DNA from: Bacillus chungangensis
GTDB taxonomy: Bacteria > Bacillota > Bacilli > Bacillales > Bacillaceae_C
Assembly: GCF_030812995.1 (NCBI RefSeq)
Contig: NZ_JAUSTT010000005.1
Location: forward strand, 1 to 64,000
Direction: 5' to 3'
Length of the DNA stretch: 64,000 nucleotides
Part shown: positions 32,438 through 41,014 of the stretch, piece by piece
Layout: every line of letters starts with the position of its first letter
Numbering within the stretch: the first letter of the stretch is position 1
Notes under the pieces: model-generated
Told to the model about the DNA's origin: nothing
Database searches by the model: none
Seen by the model: only the letters and a program-made list of their open reading frames with translations
Made by a program: the position numbers and the translations under genes

Positions 32438-33109
32438 CTACTGTAACTTGCCATCTTTTAAAAATATCGTTCTATTTCCGTATGCAGCAGCCTCTTCTGA
32501 ATGAGTTACTTGAATGATTGTATGACCTTTTTCTTTATTGATTTCCCGGAATAAATCCATAATTTCATAACCCGTTTTACTATCCAGGTTCCCAATAGGC
32601 TCATCAGCAAGAATAATTTCCGGATCGTTCATTAATGCTCGTGCGATTGCAACACGCTGTTGCTGTCCTCCAGAAAGTTCTTTAGGAGTGTGCTTTCTTC
32701 TTTCAGAAAGACCGACAACCTCAATAACTTTATCAAGCTTTTTCCGATAGTTTTTTTGTTTTTTTCCATCTAGTAAAATAGGCAATATAATATTGTCTTC
32801 TACATTAAAATTAGGAATAAGGTTGTAAAATTGAAATACAAAGCCGATATCTTTCCTTCTAACTAAGCTTTCCTCTTTATCCTTCATTATTGAAATTTCT
32901 TTTCCTTTTATTTTTACTTGTCCAGAGCTTGGTTTATCAAGACCGCCCATCAAATATAAAAGTGTGCTTTTACCAGACCCAGATGGCCCCATTATAGAGA
33001 CAAACTCTCCCTTTTCAATACTAAGATTAATTCCTTTCAATACGTCTACTTGTTCTGATCCTATTTTAAATGATTTAGTCATATTCTCAACCTGAATGAC
33101 GGAATTCAT
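32438..33109 (-). CDS. ABC transporter ATP-binding protein (MacB/LolD/YtrE type)
   Basis: A 223-residue ATPase: Walker A GPSGSGKS (about 40-47), signature LSGGQQQR (about 143-150), Walker B IILADEP. MacB/LolD-type features are [14 protein letters not shown] and NLDSKTG. It energises the large FtsX-type permease encoded directly upstream. The ATG at 33109 is preferred (GGGG eight bases upstream). The arrangement matches YtrE next to YtrF in B. subtilis. It is the last gene of the operon. Confidence 0.85.
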   Translation of the reverse strand: MNSVIQVENMTKSFKIGSEQVDVLKGINLSIEKGEFVSIMGPSGSGKSTLLYLMGGLDKPSSGQVKIKGKEISIMKDKEESLVRRKDIGFVFQFYNLIPNFNVEDNIILPILLDGKKQKNYRKKLDKVIEVVGLSERRKHTPKELSGGQQQRVAIARALMNDPEIILADEPIGNLDSKTGYEIMDLFREINKEKGHTIIQVTHSEEAAAYGNRTIFLKDGKLQ

Positions 33110-33228
33110 TATCATGACCCCTTTTTATTAGATTAATATGATTGAAAGAGTCTACAGAAAGGCTGTCAAAATCAGCATCGACAGTCATTTTTCTAGAGAT
33201 CCTTTCATAACTCAATGAAACAAACTGC

Positions 33229-35724
33229 TTATTCATATTTAATATCTGTAATAATATTAAATCTTAGTGATTGAATAGCTGGACTAATCGATGCAATGAT
33301 AGTGATAATGACTGTTGCTAGAATAAATAAGATGACTTGACTAAGAGGATATTCTACTGAGATAGGAGGAATGTAAATAGCTTTGAAAATATACGGGATT
33401 ATCCAAACAAAGATATATCCCCCAATGGATCCAATGATTCCGCCAATTAAACCGCATGTTAATGATTCGAGAAAAATCATTTTAACTATTTGCGCCTTAC
33501 TCATTCCGATTGAACGAAACATTGCGATAGATTTCCTTCGCTCTATAATCCCTACAATTAAATTATTGAAAACTCCAATAATACCGATAAGCATCGAGAA
33601 AAGAGCAAATCCTTTTATAATCGTAAAAATCTGATTGTTGCTTCTCACATTATTTTCTTCAAGCTGTTTTGTTGTGATGATATCAGGGCGGCTCTCTTTT
33701 AACGTTGTTTCAAGATTCTTAATAACTTGATTAGAATCTTTATTTGTTTTTATATAAATATTAGAGTAATATGGGGTTCCTAAATCCTCTTTTAGATTCT
33801 GTTCAGATATTAATGCATAGTTCCCCGTAAACTGTAATGTAGAAAAATCTCCTAAAACTGTGTATGTTCTTTCCCCCTCTGGAAATTCAAGTGTAATTTC
33901 ATCGCCATCCTCTACACCTAATCTTTCTTTCGTTTGTGCTGCAAGCAAAATAGTTTTTCCTGAATCAAGTTTTTCTAAAACTTTACTACTGTCTGATCGG
34001 AACTCGAAATCCCAAAAATGATTAAGCTTATTTTTATCGACGCTATCAATAGCTACGATGCTGCCTTTTCCGACTACATCAATATTCATAGCCCGAAACG
34101 TTCCATATATATCCTCAACGCCATCCACATCTTTTATACGTTGTACAAACTCCTTATCCGCTTTTGCGACAGACATCTCAATATCAAAAAAGGCCGTTTC
34201 GGAATATAGATTGGTAGTTGCACTTAATACACTGCTGCTTGCAGAGATAATAAAAATAAGACTGGAAACTCCAATGGCTAATAACGAAATAGTATTTAAC
34301 ATATTTTTATTTTGTCTAATATTTTTAACTGCTATCGTCCCTACATTACCAAAAATCAATTTGTAAATAGGCTGAAAAAATGAGATGAAAAACTCTGAAA
34401 TACCTGGGATTAATAAAGCAATAGCAATCCCTGCTAACAAAACACTCATAACAACAGCTACCACTGCCAGCTGCCCCGTAACAAATTGCGGCAAAATAAA
34501 GACAGGAATGAGCAAAATGATTCCAACTACAAATCGAATTGTTCTCTTTACAGGTTTGTTAGCAATGGTGTTTAAGACAATTTCTTTAATTGGAATTTTT
34601 GACATTTTTATAATAGAAGGGATTGAACTAACTAAACTTAATAGTGCAGCAAATACAAAAGTTGTGATAACATCTGAATAAGTAATTTGAATGACATTAT
34701 TTAGATCCTTTAAATACTCAGGTGTTGAAATGACTGACATTGCGTATAAAATCCCAATACCTAACAAACTGCCAGTTAAACCACCGATTATACCGTATAA
34801 AAAGATTTCACTTATAAGCATAAAATTAGTCTTACTTTTCGTAGCACCTATACTTCTAAAAGTACCGATTAAAGGTAATCTTTCCAGTATTACAACTTTA
34901 CAACTAGAATAGATGATATAAATACTCATCATTGATACGACAACCATCACAACTAAAAAAGCGGTTGACATGACACCAATTTGGTTGTTAATGTCCTCTT
35001 GTGTTATTGGTTCTCGTACAGAATATTCGCTATACGTTTGTGATAACTTATTAAGCATGTATGCTTTATCATCAGGGTTTTTCAGCTTTACATGAATAAT
35101 ATTAACAGCATCATTCGCTTGATAAATACCACTTAACTTTTCTTTAGGTATTATAGCTGATAGATAACGTGCTTCATCAGCAAAAATGCCCATAGGATAA
35201 GATGTAGCGGATAACACAAAATTGTGTTTTTCGCCGCCTACTTCTAACGTAAACCGATCTCCAATGTCCAAATTATATTTTTTAGCTGCGTTCGAACTTA
35301 AAATAATTTCATCACCACTAAGATTTTCCGCGTCTGCTCCTTGATCAATTTTAAAAGGATTCACCTTATTCATATCAGACGGGTCGATTCCATGTAAGTT
35401 AACCCATACATTCGTTTGATCTTGTGTCGTATATACTGCCTCTCCCAGCAGTTCACCAACAATATACCGCGTACGATCTTCATACTCTTCAGCTTTATCA
35501 GTATGAAAAAAAGGTGGTGCCGCTTTATTACCATTAGCAATAATGATATCTCCATTGCCTACAGAACTTTTTAGCTTTTCCGTATAGATTTTTCCCAGTG
35601 TATCAGGTATCGTCATTGAGGCAAAAAACAATGATGTAGAGACTGTGATGGAAAGGACAATTAAAAAGATGCGAAATTTCTTTACAAACATATTTTTTAA
35701 AATACTTTTAATAATAAATTTCAT
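33229..35724 (-). CDS. FtsX-family ABC permease (MacB/YtrF-like)
   Basis: An 831-residue permease with an N-terminal membrane helix (FRIFLIVLSITVSTSLFF), an extracytoplasmic MacB-PCD-like domain (about 50-230), and three hydrophobic segments with RLPLIGTFRSIGATKSK at about 285-305. A second copy of the plan follows: helices near 390-470, an outer domain about 500-680, and a final FtsX domain with ERRKSIAMFRSIGMSKAQIVK. This is a duplicated FtsX permease, twice the size of YtrF (436 residues). Such systems usually export peptides or lipids, or protect against cell-wall antibiotics. Start ATG 35724 behind GAGGGGG. Confidence 0.8.
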   Translation of the reverse strand: MKFIIKSILKNMFVKKFRIFLIVLSITVSTSLFFASMTIPDTLGKIYTEKLKSSVGNGDIIIANGNKAAPPFFHTDKAEEYEDRTRYIVGELLGEAVYTTQDQTNVWVNLHGIDPSDMNKVNPFKIDQGADAENLSGDEIILSSNAAKKYNLDIGDRFTLEVGGEKHNFVLSATSYPMGIFADEARYLSAIIPKEKLSGIYQANDAVNIIHVKLKNPDDKAYMLNKLSQTYSEYSVREPITQEDINNQIGVMSTAFLVVMVVVSMMSIYIIYSSCKVVILERLPLIGTFRSIGATKSKTNFMLISEIFLYGIIGGLTGSLLGIGILYAMSVISTPEYLKDLNNVIQITYSDVITTFVFAALLSLVSSIPSIIKMSKIPIKEIVLNTIANKPVKRTIRFVVGIILLIPVFILPQFVTGQLAVVAVVMSVLLAGIAIALLIPGISEFFISFFQPIYKLIFGNVGTIAVKNIRQNKNMLNTISLLAIGVSSLIFIISASSSVLSATTNLYSETAFFDIEMSVAKADKEFVQRIKDVDGVEDIYGTFRAMNIDVVGKGSIVAIDSVDKNKLNHFWDFEFRSDSSKVLEKLDSGKTILLAAQTKERLGVEDGDEITLEFPEGERTYTVLGDFSTLQFTGNYALISEQNLKEDLGTPYYSNIYIKTNKDSNQVIKNLETTLKESRPDIITTKQLEENNVRSNNQIFTIIKGFALFSMLIGIIGVFNNLIVGIIERRKSIAMFRSIGMSKAQIVKMIFLESLTCGLIGGIIGSIGGYIFVWIIPYIFKAIYIPPISVEYPLSQVILFILATVIITIIASISPAIQSLRFNIITDIKYE

Positions 35725-35752
35725 CATATCCCCCTCTTCACACTTGAAATAA

Positions 35753-36439
35753 TTATTTATAAATTTCTCTCCGCATTGTAAAAAACCAACCTGCCATGAA
35801 CAACAAAACAATCAATACTAAAGTTAACATCGTGCTAGGCAATATATTCGGGTTAAAGAAAAGAATAGCAATCCCTTTAAATACAGCTTCCCTTAAAGAA
35901 GAAATAGACATGCTAACTGAAATGACTGCCGCAAGCAAAATGTATAGCCCTAACGCCATCGTATCCCTAATACATGAGAAAACGAGATTGAAAAAAGCTA
36001 CGATAAATAAATAAGCAGAAAATTGATATATGAACATACCTATAACACCATATCTGTCCCAGCCGAATATCTCAATAATATTAAAATAACTTTTATATTT
36101 AATGAAGATATTTTGTTCGAGTAAAAACCAAATGATATTAAATACCGAAAAGCCAGCAACCCATAAAACATATGAAAGCATCGTCCCAAAATAATACGCT
36201 TTACGTGACGCCCCTAAATTGATGATTCGTTTAAAAAAGTATAATGGTAAAACTCCTGCAATCATTAATAAAAAAACAGTTGCTATATTTCCAGATGAAA
36301 CTTCAGTAGTACGATTTACACCAACAATGCCTAACAATAAATTAATGAAAAAAGCTATTGCAACCAGGCCTACAAGGATCATTAAATAAACTTTTAAAAC
36401 TCCATAACTTGCTTTAACAACGTTTAATAGCCTACTCAA
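35753..36439 (-). CDS. ABC-2-like membrane protein, permease of the first ABC system
   Basis: A 228-residue integral membrane protein with six predicted helices. The motif FFKRIINLGASRKAYYFGTMLSYVLW around 68-95 is typical of permeases in Bacillus YtrB-type systems. Chosen start: TTG at 36439, seven bases after GGGAGG; the ATG five codons earlier has no site. It overlaps the end of the ATPase gene. Substrate unknown. Confidence 0.65.
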   Translation of the reverse strand: MSRLLNVVKASYGVLKVYLMILVGLVAIAFFINLLLGIVGVNRTTEVSSGNIATVFLLMIAGVLPLYFFKRIINLGASRKAYYFGTMLSYVLWVAGFSVFNIIWFLLEQNIFIKYKSYFNIIEIFGWDRYGVIGMFIYQFSAYLFIVAFFNLVFSCIRDTMALGLYILLAAVISVSMSISSLREAVFKGIAILFFNPNILPSTMLTLVLIVLLFMAGWFFTMRREIYK

Positions 36440-37316
36440 TGTGATTCCTCCCATCTACAAAATAAGTGAAAAATTTTTGCAGTGGCATGCCATCAACGGA
36501 CAAATCCAATCTTTTGGCATGAAGCCTTTCCTGGTCATTCATCGTATCAAACAAAGCGGCAATCATAATATTACCTTGTGATTCACACTGAAGAACATTT
36601 TTTCCTTCAATAAAACTTTCAACAGCTTTTTTATTACCAGTTACATAATAAGATTTGCTTCTAAAGTCATCCATTTCTTCATGCAATAAAATCTCTCCTG
36701 AATCAATAATGTAAAATTTTTCAATCACTTTAGTTATCTCATTAACTAAATGGGTTGACATAAGAATTGTCCGAGGGCAGTTTGAATAATCTTCCAATAT
36801 TATTGAATAAAACTTTTCTCTCATAAATACGTCTAGGCCAAGCACAGGTTCATCAAAAATTGTTAGAGGAGCTCTACTTGCCAAACCGATAATAATCCCT
36901 ACAAGAGATTCCATTCCTCTAGATAGTTGTCTAAATTTTTTTTCAGGATTTAATTCAAACATTTTTAACAATTCTTTAGCAAAATCCCAATCCCAGGTTT
37001 TATGAAAGGAAGACGCAATCTCTAACAAATCCATTACCTTTACATGATTAAAAAATAAAGTTTTCTCCTTTACGTAACAAAGGTCTTCAATACCTTGAGT
37101 TCGATTTATCTTTTTACCAGCAATTTCAACTTCTCCAGAATCCTGAAATATACTGCCACTTATTATATTTAATAATGTAGTCTTTCCTGCTCCATTTCGT
37201 CCTAAAAGACCATAAATTGTGTTTTCCTCCAAAGCGAAATCAATATTCCTTAAAGCTTTGGTTTTTCCATAACTTTTTTCTAAATTTGTGCATTTTAGAA
37301 TTTCCCCCAAATTCAA
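36432..37316 (-). CDS. ABC transporter ATP-binding protein (YtrB-like)
   Basis: A 294-residue ATPase: Walker A GLLGRNGAGKTTLLN, signature LSRGMES (a variant of LSGGQ), Walker B LTIFDEPVLGLD. The C-terminal 80 residues (LHEEMDDFRSKSYYVTGNKKAVESF) form the extra domain seen in YtrB-like exporters. It pairs with the 228-residue permease. Start annotated as TTG at 37316, coupled to the GntR stop; a second TTG two codons later also fits GAGGGTGA. Confidence 0.8.
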   Translation of the reverse strand: MNLGEILKCTNLEKSYGKTKALRNIDFALEENTIYGLLGRNGAGKTTLLNIISGSIFQDSGEVEIAGKKINRTQGIEDLCYVKEKTLFFNHVKVMDLLEIASSFHKTWDWDFAKELLKMFELNPEKKFRQLSRGMESLVGIIIGLASRAPLTIFDEPVLGLDVFMREKFYSIILEDYSNCPRTILMSTHLVNEITKVIEKFYIIDSGEILLHEEMDDFRSKSYYVTGNKKAVESFIEGKNVLQCESQGNIMIAALFDTMNDQERLHAKRLDLSVDGMPLQKFFTYFVDGRNHIE

Positions 37317-37684
37317 TCACCCTCTCTATCGTTATTAATCATGTTTACAATATCTTCAGCAGACAATTGGATTTTTTTTGCTTCTTCAAGCAATTTCACA
37401 ACATATTCTTGATAAAACATCTTTCTTCTTTTCGTTAATATTTTCTCTTTAGCGCCAGAAGCAACAAACATGCCTAACCCTCTCTTCTTATAAAGAATCC
37501 CTTCATTGACAAGCAGATTGATGCCTTTTACTGCAGTTGCCGGATTAATCTGAAAGGTTTTAGCTATTTGCGTTGTTGACATGACCTGTTCATCTTCACC
37601 GTACGTACCGTTTAATATATGATCTTCTGTCATATTAGCAATTTGTTGAAATATTGGCTGAGTATCATCAAAACTAGCCTTCAA
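37313..37684 (-). CDS. GntR-family regulator (YtrA-like)
   Basis: A 123-residue YtrA-subfamily GntR repressor. The winged helix is about 10-75 (PIFQQIANMTEDHILNGTYGEDEQVMSTTQIA..FQINPATAVKGINLLVNEGILYKKRGLGMFV), and the short C-terminal helical tail dimerises. It lacks the large effector domain of other GntR proteins. In B. subtilis YtrA represses its own ABC operon, which responds to cell-wall-active peptides. Start taken as TTG at 37684 with AGGGGAG nine bases upstream. First gene of the operon; a palindrome overlaps its -10. Confidence 0.8.
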   Translation of the reverse strand: MKASFDDTQPIFQQIANMTEDHILNGTYGEDEQVMSTTQIAKTFQINPATAVKGINLLVNEGILYKKRGLGMFVASGAKEKILTKRRKMFYQEYVVKLLEEAKKIQLSAEDIVNMINNDREGD

Positions 37685-37736
37685 TACTATCATCTCCCCT
37701 AAACATACCCGCTCATTTACACACTCCTCATTAGTT

Positions 37737-37782
37737 AGTTACTTATGTAATTAACTATATAAAGAAAATATATACAAGTCAA
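37737..37782 (-). promoter_or_regulatory. Promoter and probable GntR operator of the ABC operon
   Basis: On the minus strand TTGACT (37782-37777), 17-base spacer, TATAGT (37759-37754). The inverted repeat AGTTACTTATGTAATTAACT (37737-37756) overlaps the -10 and the start region, as expected for autorepression by the YtrA-like protein. Confidence 0.7.
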
Positions 37783-37918
37783 GATAAATTTGTAAATTCC
37801 GTTTTTTCAGGATATACGCCCCCTTCTTTTTTATTAAGATGATGTTATGTAACTCAATATTGATTTGGGCTAGCATAGCCGAGAAGTGGGATTGACTCAT
37901 AAGTCCCTAAAATGAGAA

Positions 37919-37954
37919 CGCAGAGAGAAAAAACATCCTGTTTTTCTCTCTGCG
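37919..37954. terminator. Perfect 14-bp hairpin, terminator-like
   Basis: CGCAGAGAGAAAAA and TTTTTCTCTCTGCG pair perfectly around an 8-base loop; CGCTTTTGTTTTTT follows on the plus strand. No gene reads into it on the plus strand, so it may belong to the mobile-element remnant beside it. Confidence 0.45.
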
Positions 37955-37984
37955 CGCTTTTGTTTTTTCAAATAGGTATGATAA

Positions 37985-38292
37985 GAGGGCAGGTAGTCTA
38001 TTTCTTTTTCTGTAGCATATACTTAGTTGCTTTCACTGCCGTATCCGAAATTCATAATGATTGTTTTCGGCATTGGCAGGCAGGAACCTTTTAACTTTTC
38101 CATATACGGAATAAAGCAGCGGGTATCCGTTGTACATAAGCATGAGACCTTTGAAGCGTTACAACCAGCGATATTTGATTATATTCAGTTTTACAATAAT
38201 GACATTAAACGGCTTAAGTCCATTGGAATACAGGGCTCAAGCCGTTTAAGCATTTTTATTATTTCCACTGTCTACTTGACAGGGGGCAGGTC
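37985..38292 (+). pseudogene. IS3-family transposase remnant (orfB C-terminus and right end)
   Basis: Reading on the plus strand with frame changes gives HETFEALQPAIFDYIQFYNN followed by IKRLKSIG. This is the usual C-terminus of IS3-family (IS150-type) orfB transposases (..FYNN.R....L...SP..). It is followed by TGTCTACTTGACAGGGGGCAGG, which resembles the right terminal repeat of such elements. A hairpin TTAAACGGCTT / AAGCCGTTTAA (38205-38249) lies at the end. The catalytic DDE part and the left end are missing, so it is dead. It marks the border between the ABC operon and the NRPS operon. Confidence 0.65.
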
Positions 38293-38327
38293 AATTTTTA
38301 GACAGGGCTGACTTATTATATATTTGT

Positions 38328-39611
38328 TTAGTTTGGATTACTAAAAAATTGTCTTAGAGGCTTATTACTATGTGCAAAAACACCTATGATAATAAGGGAA
38401 ACACCCGGAACCACAATTACATACATCCAGTCCATATATTCTAATGCAAGCCCATAAATCCAAAACCCAAAAGGTATTGCAATTTGAATAGCAGTGTTGA
38501 CAACACCAAATACGCTTGCCCTCACTTTTTCAGGAATCTTTACTTGTAAATAACTCAACATTGGTATATTTGTCATTGCATTAAAGACTCCTCCGATTAT
38601 TAAAATAACACAATAAACCCCCGTTATTATAAATAATGAAAGTGTACTGAAGAATGGTAATTTAGGAAAAATCCAAAAAGCAATAAACAGAGCTTGTATT
38701 TGTAAAAGAATAAACAATTTATCAATTACAATTTTGTTCACTTTATCCATTGAGACAGTGACAGCTCCAACAATAATCCCTAAAAACCACATGGCTTGCA
38801 TGAGAGAAAGTTGCGCTCCAGAAACATTAATCCCCTTATATGCAATAAACGGCAAGGCAACAGAAAGCAGCGGTACTAATAAAAAGTTGATTACTACAAC
38901 GAGACCTATTAATTGAACAATAGAATTTTGCATTTTTAAATATTTAAATACATCCTTTAGGCTTTCCTTATAACTTTTTAACTTCTTTTCTTCTTCATTA
39001 ACCCTATACTTAAGGTACACTTGAATGACACCTGCAAAAAGAAAAGAAATTGCCTCAATAATTAATACATATTTAAGTCCTAAGTAATTATAGGCAATCG
39101 CACCTAAAATAGGACCTATTACATTGATGATAGCCCCTAATGCTTGGTAGCTAGAGTTAAGTTTAGTAACATTTTCTCTTTCAACTAATTCAGGAATTGA
39201 TGATTGAAGTGCAATTGAGAAAAATGCTTGAATAACACTTAATATAACTGCCATTACAATAAACATGACAATGTTAGGTTGAAAATTTATAAACACCAAG
39301 AAAAAGGTTAACATGGTAATACCGCTTAAAAAATCGCATATGATAATAATCTTCTTTTTATTGTGCCTATCAATAAAAACACCTGCAAAAATATTAATAA
39401 ACACTCCTGGAAGAATAGTGAATCCTAAAACTACTGAAAATAGGGCAGCTGAGCCTGTTAAGTCAAGAATAAAAAGACTCAATGCAAATTTAAAAACAGA
39501 AGTACCTAGTTCTGAAATTAATCGTGACGTAGTAAAAATCGCAAAGTTTAATTTGAATTGATTGTTGGTTTGTTTTTGTGGCATGTTATTTAAGATCATA
39601 CTTTCCTTCAT
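38328..39611 (-). CDS. MFS exporter, last gene of the lipopeptide operon
   Basis: A 427-residue major facilitator with 12 hydrophobic segments, of the MFS_3/DHA3 (EntS-like) type: FAGVFIDRHNKKKIIIICD at about 75-93 is the loop 2-3 motif. EntS-like proteins export siderophores and peptides, so export of the NRPS product is the natural guess. The ATG at 39611 has AAGGAGAGGTGACA before it. It is 32 bases after the condensation-like gene and transcribed with it. Confidence 0.8.
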   Translation of the reverse strand: MKESMILNNMPQKQTNNQFKLNFAIFTTSRLISELGTSVFKFALSLFILDLTGSAALFSVVLGFTILPGVFINIFAGVFIDRHNKKKIIIICDFLSGITMLTFFLVFINFQPNIVMFIVMAVILSVIQAFFSIALQSSIPELVERENVTKLNSSYQALGAIINVIGPILGAIAYNYLGLKYVLIIEAISFLFAGVIQVYLKYRVNEEEKKLKSYKESLKDVFKYLKMQNSIVQLIGLVVVINFLLVPLLSVALPFIAYKGINVSGAQLSLMQAMWFLGIIVGAVTVSMDKVNKIVIDKLFILLQIQALFIAFWIFPKLPFFSTLSLFIITGVYCVILIIGGVFNAMTNIPMLSYLQVKIPEKVRASVFGVVNTAIQIAIPFGFWIYGLALEYMDWMYVIVVPGVSLIIIGVFAHSNKPLRQFFSNPN

Positions 39612-39643
39612 TGTCACCTCTCCTTTTTCTCGGTACAACTAGT

Positions 39644-41014
39644 CTAGAAATGGACATATCCCTCTTCGCCTAACCATACCTTCAAGGATGTATTATCGAC
39701 TTCAAAAGGTAAAAATAGTTTGAAGTTAATTTTGTTCTTGCTGTATCGTGCTTCAATGATGATCTTGTTGTCTGGTTTGAAATGGCTGTTTTTCATAATT
39801 AATTGTTCTAGAGACCCATTCACTTCATCGTTCATTCCCAAGACATTCAAAATAATTAAATTCTCTGTTAAGCAAGTTCGAATGAACTTGCTTGACATGA
39901 CATTCTTTTCTTTCACTTTGTGATTGTAAATCATACCGATAAAGTTAATATTGTGTTGCTGTGCAATCTGAATCTTCTTTTTTATTGATTGAGCAATTGG
40001 AGCTTTACGATTATCAAGGTCAATGATCGTAGGAATAAAATCGATAAACTCTCCAACTAAATCAAAATAAACTTCGTTTTGGTAAACTCTCCCAAGGCTA
40101 ATACACCATATTGGTATTTTTGAAGTTTTAAGATCTAATAGCATCCTACACACTGCTGCACTATAGTAAAAAATATCACTCAAAAATGTATCCGAGTTTG
40201 TATCTTTTACTAAATAATCCATATTAAACTCTATTACATTTACTTTTTTTCCACTATCAGGTTGCTGATTAATAGTAAGTGATATCGCCTTAGTAAGTTT
40301 ATTTAGATCTGCTAGCTCATAAACATCACATAATTCTTGATCACTCAATAGTTGAGGTCCCTGTAATATTTGCTGTACGTAATTCCAATAATGTTTTTGT
40401 GGCATAGGACTCTCCTCTTGATTAAAAGAAAAGTAAAGATTCATCAATTCATTTTTAAGAACCTCACTACTAAAAAAATCAAAAATAATATGTGAAAAAG
40501 GCATGATTAATAGAAAATCGTGTGGACTTTTTTTAATTAGTATGATTCTGTAAAATATTGAGTTAAACTTCTTATACTCCCTTAAATAAACCTTTTTAAT
40601 GATCTTATCAAGAGCTTTCTCCTGTAAATCAGGAGAAAGTAGCGACATATCTATTGTAGGAATGTTGATTTCTTGAAGTGTTTCATAAACTCTCCACTTT
40701 ATTTGTCCTTTTTCTAAGTACAAAACACTTCTTAGTAATTGTTGGCGATTGATTAATTGTAAAATTGATTTATTCAACTGATCTTTATTTAACTCTCCTT
40801 GAAAAGGAATAAAGATCCCAGAATAGTCCATATGATCTAAATAATAATATTGAATTGGTGCAAGAGGATACTCATTTTCAATCTTTCCTGCAATTAATTG
40901 TTTTGAAATCTCTGTTTGAAGTTTCATCACACTTACGAGTTTTTTTTCTACTGTTGCTTCATTACCATCAAAGTAAATAATATTTGATGAAAGGGACTTT
41001 ACGTAATCCCTCAT
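39644..41014 (-). CDS. Free-standing condensation-like protein (NRPS C-domain fold)
   Basis: A 456-residue protein of the size and plan of one NRPS condensation domain: ENEYPLAPIQYYYLD near residue 50 (C1-like), RQQLLRSVLY near 92 (C2-like), and PFSHIIFDFFSSEVL at about 173-187 in place of HHxxxDG. The second His (176) and the Asp (180) of the active site remain; the first His is Ser and the Gly is Phe. VGEFIDFIPTIIDLD recalls the VG.F.NT.P motif. Its ATG overlaps the NRPS stop. Because no thioesterase exists in the cluster, it may release or cyclise the peptide; a non-catalytic role is possible. Confidence 0.7.
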   Translation of the reverse strand: MRDYVKSLSSNIIYFDGNEATVEKKLVSVMKLQTEISKQLIAGKIENEYPLAPIQYYYLDHMDYSGIFIPFQGELNKDQLNKSILQLINRQQLLRSVLYLEKGQIKWRVYETLQEINIPTIDMSLLSPDLQEKALDKIIKKVYLREYKKFNSIFYRIILIKKSPHDFLLIMPFSHIIFDFFSSEVLKNELMNLYFSFNQEESPMPQKHYWNYVQQILQGPQLLSDQELCDVYELADLNKLTKAISLTINQQPDSGKKVNVIEFNMDYLVKDTNSDTFLSDIFYYSAAVCRMLLDLKTSKIPIWCISLGRVYQNEVYFDLVGEFIDFIPTIIDLDNRKAPIAQSIKKKIQIAQQHNINFIGMIYNHKVKEKNVMSSKFIRTCLTENLIILNVLGMNDEVNGSLEQLIMKNSHFKPDNKIIIEARYSKNKINFKLFLPFEVDNTSLKVWLGEEGYVHF

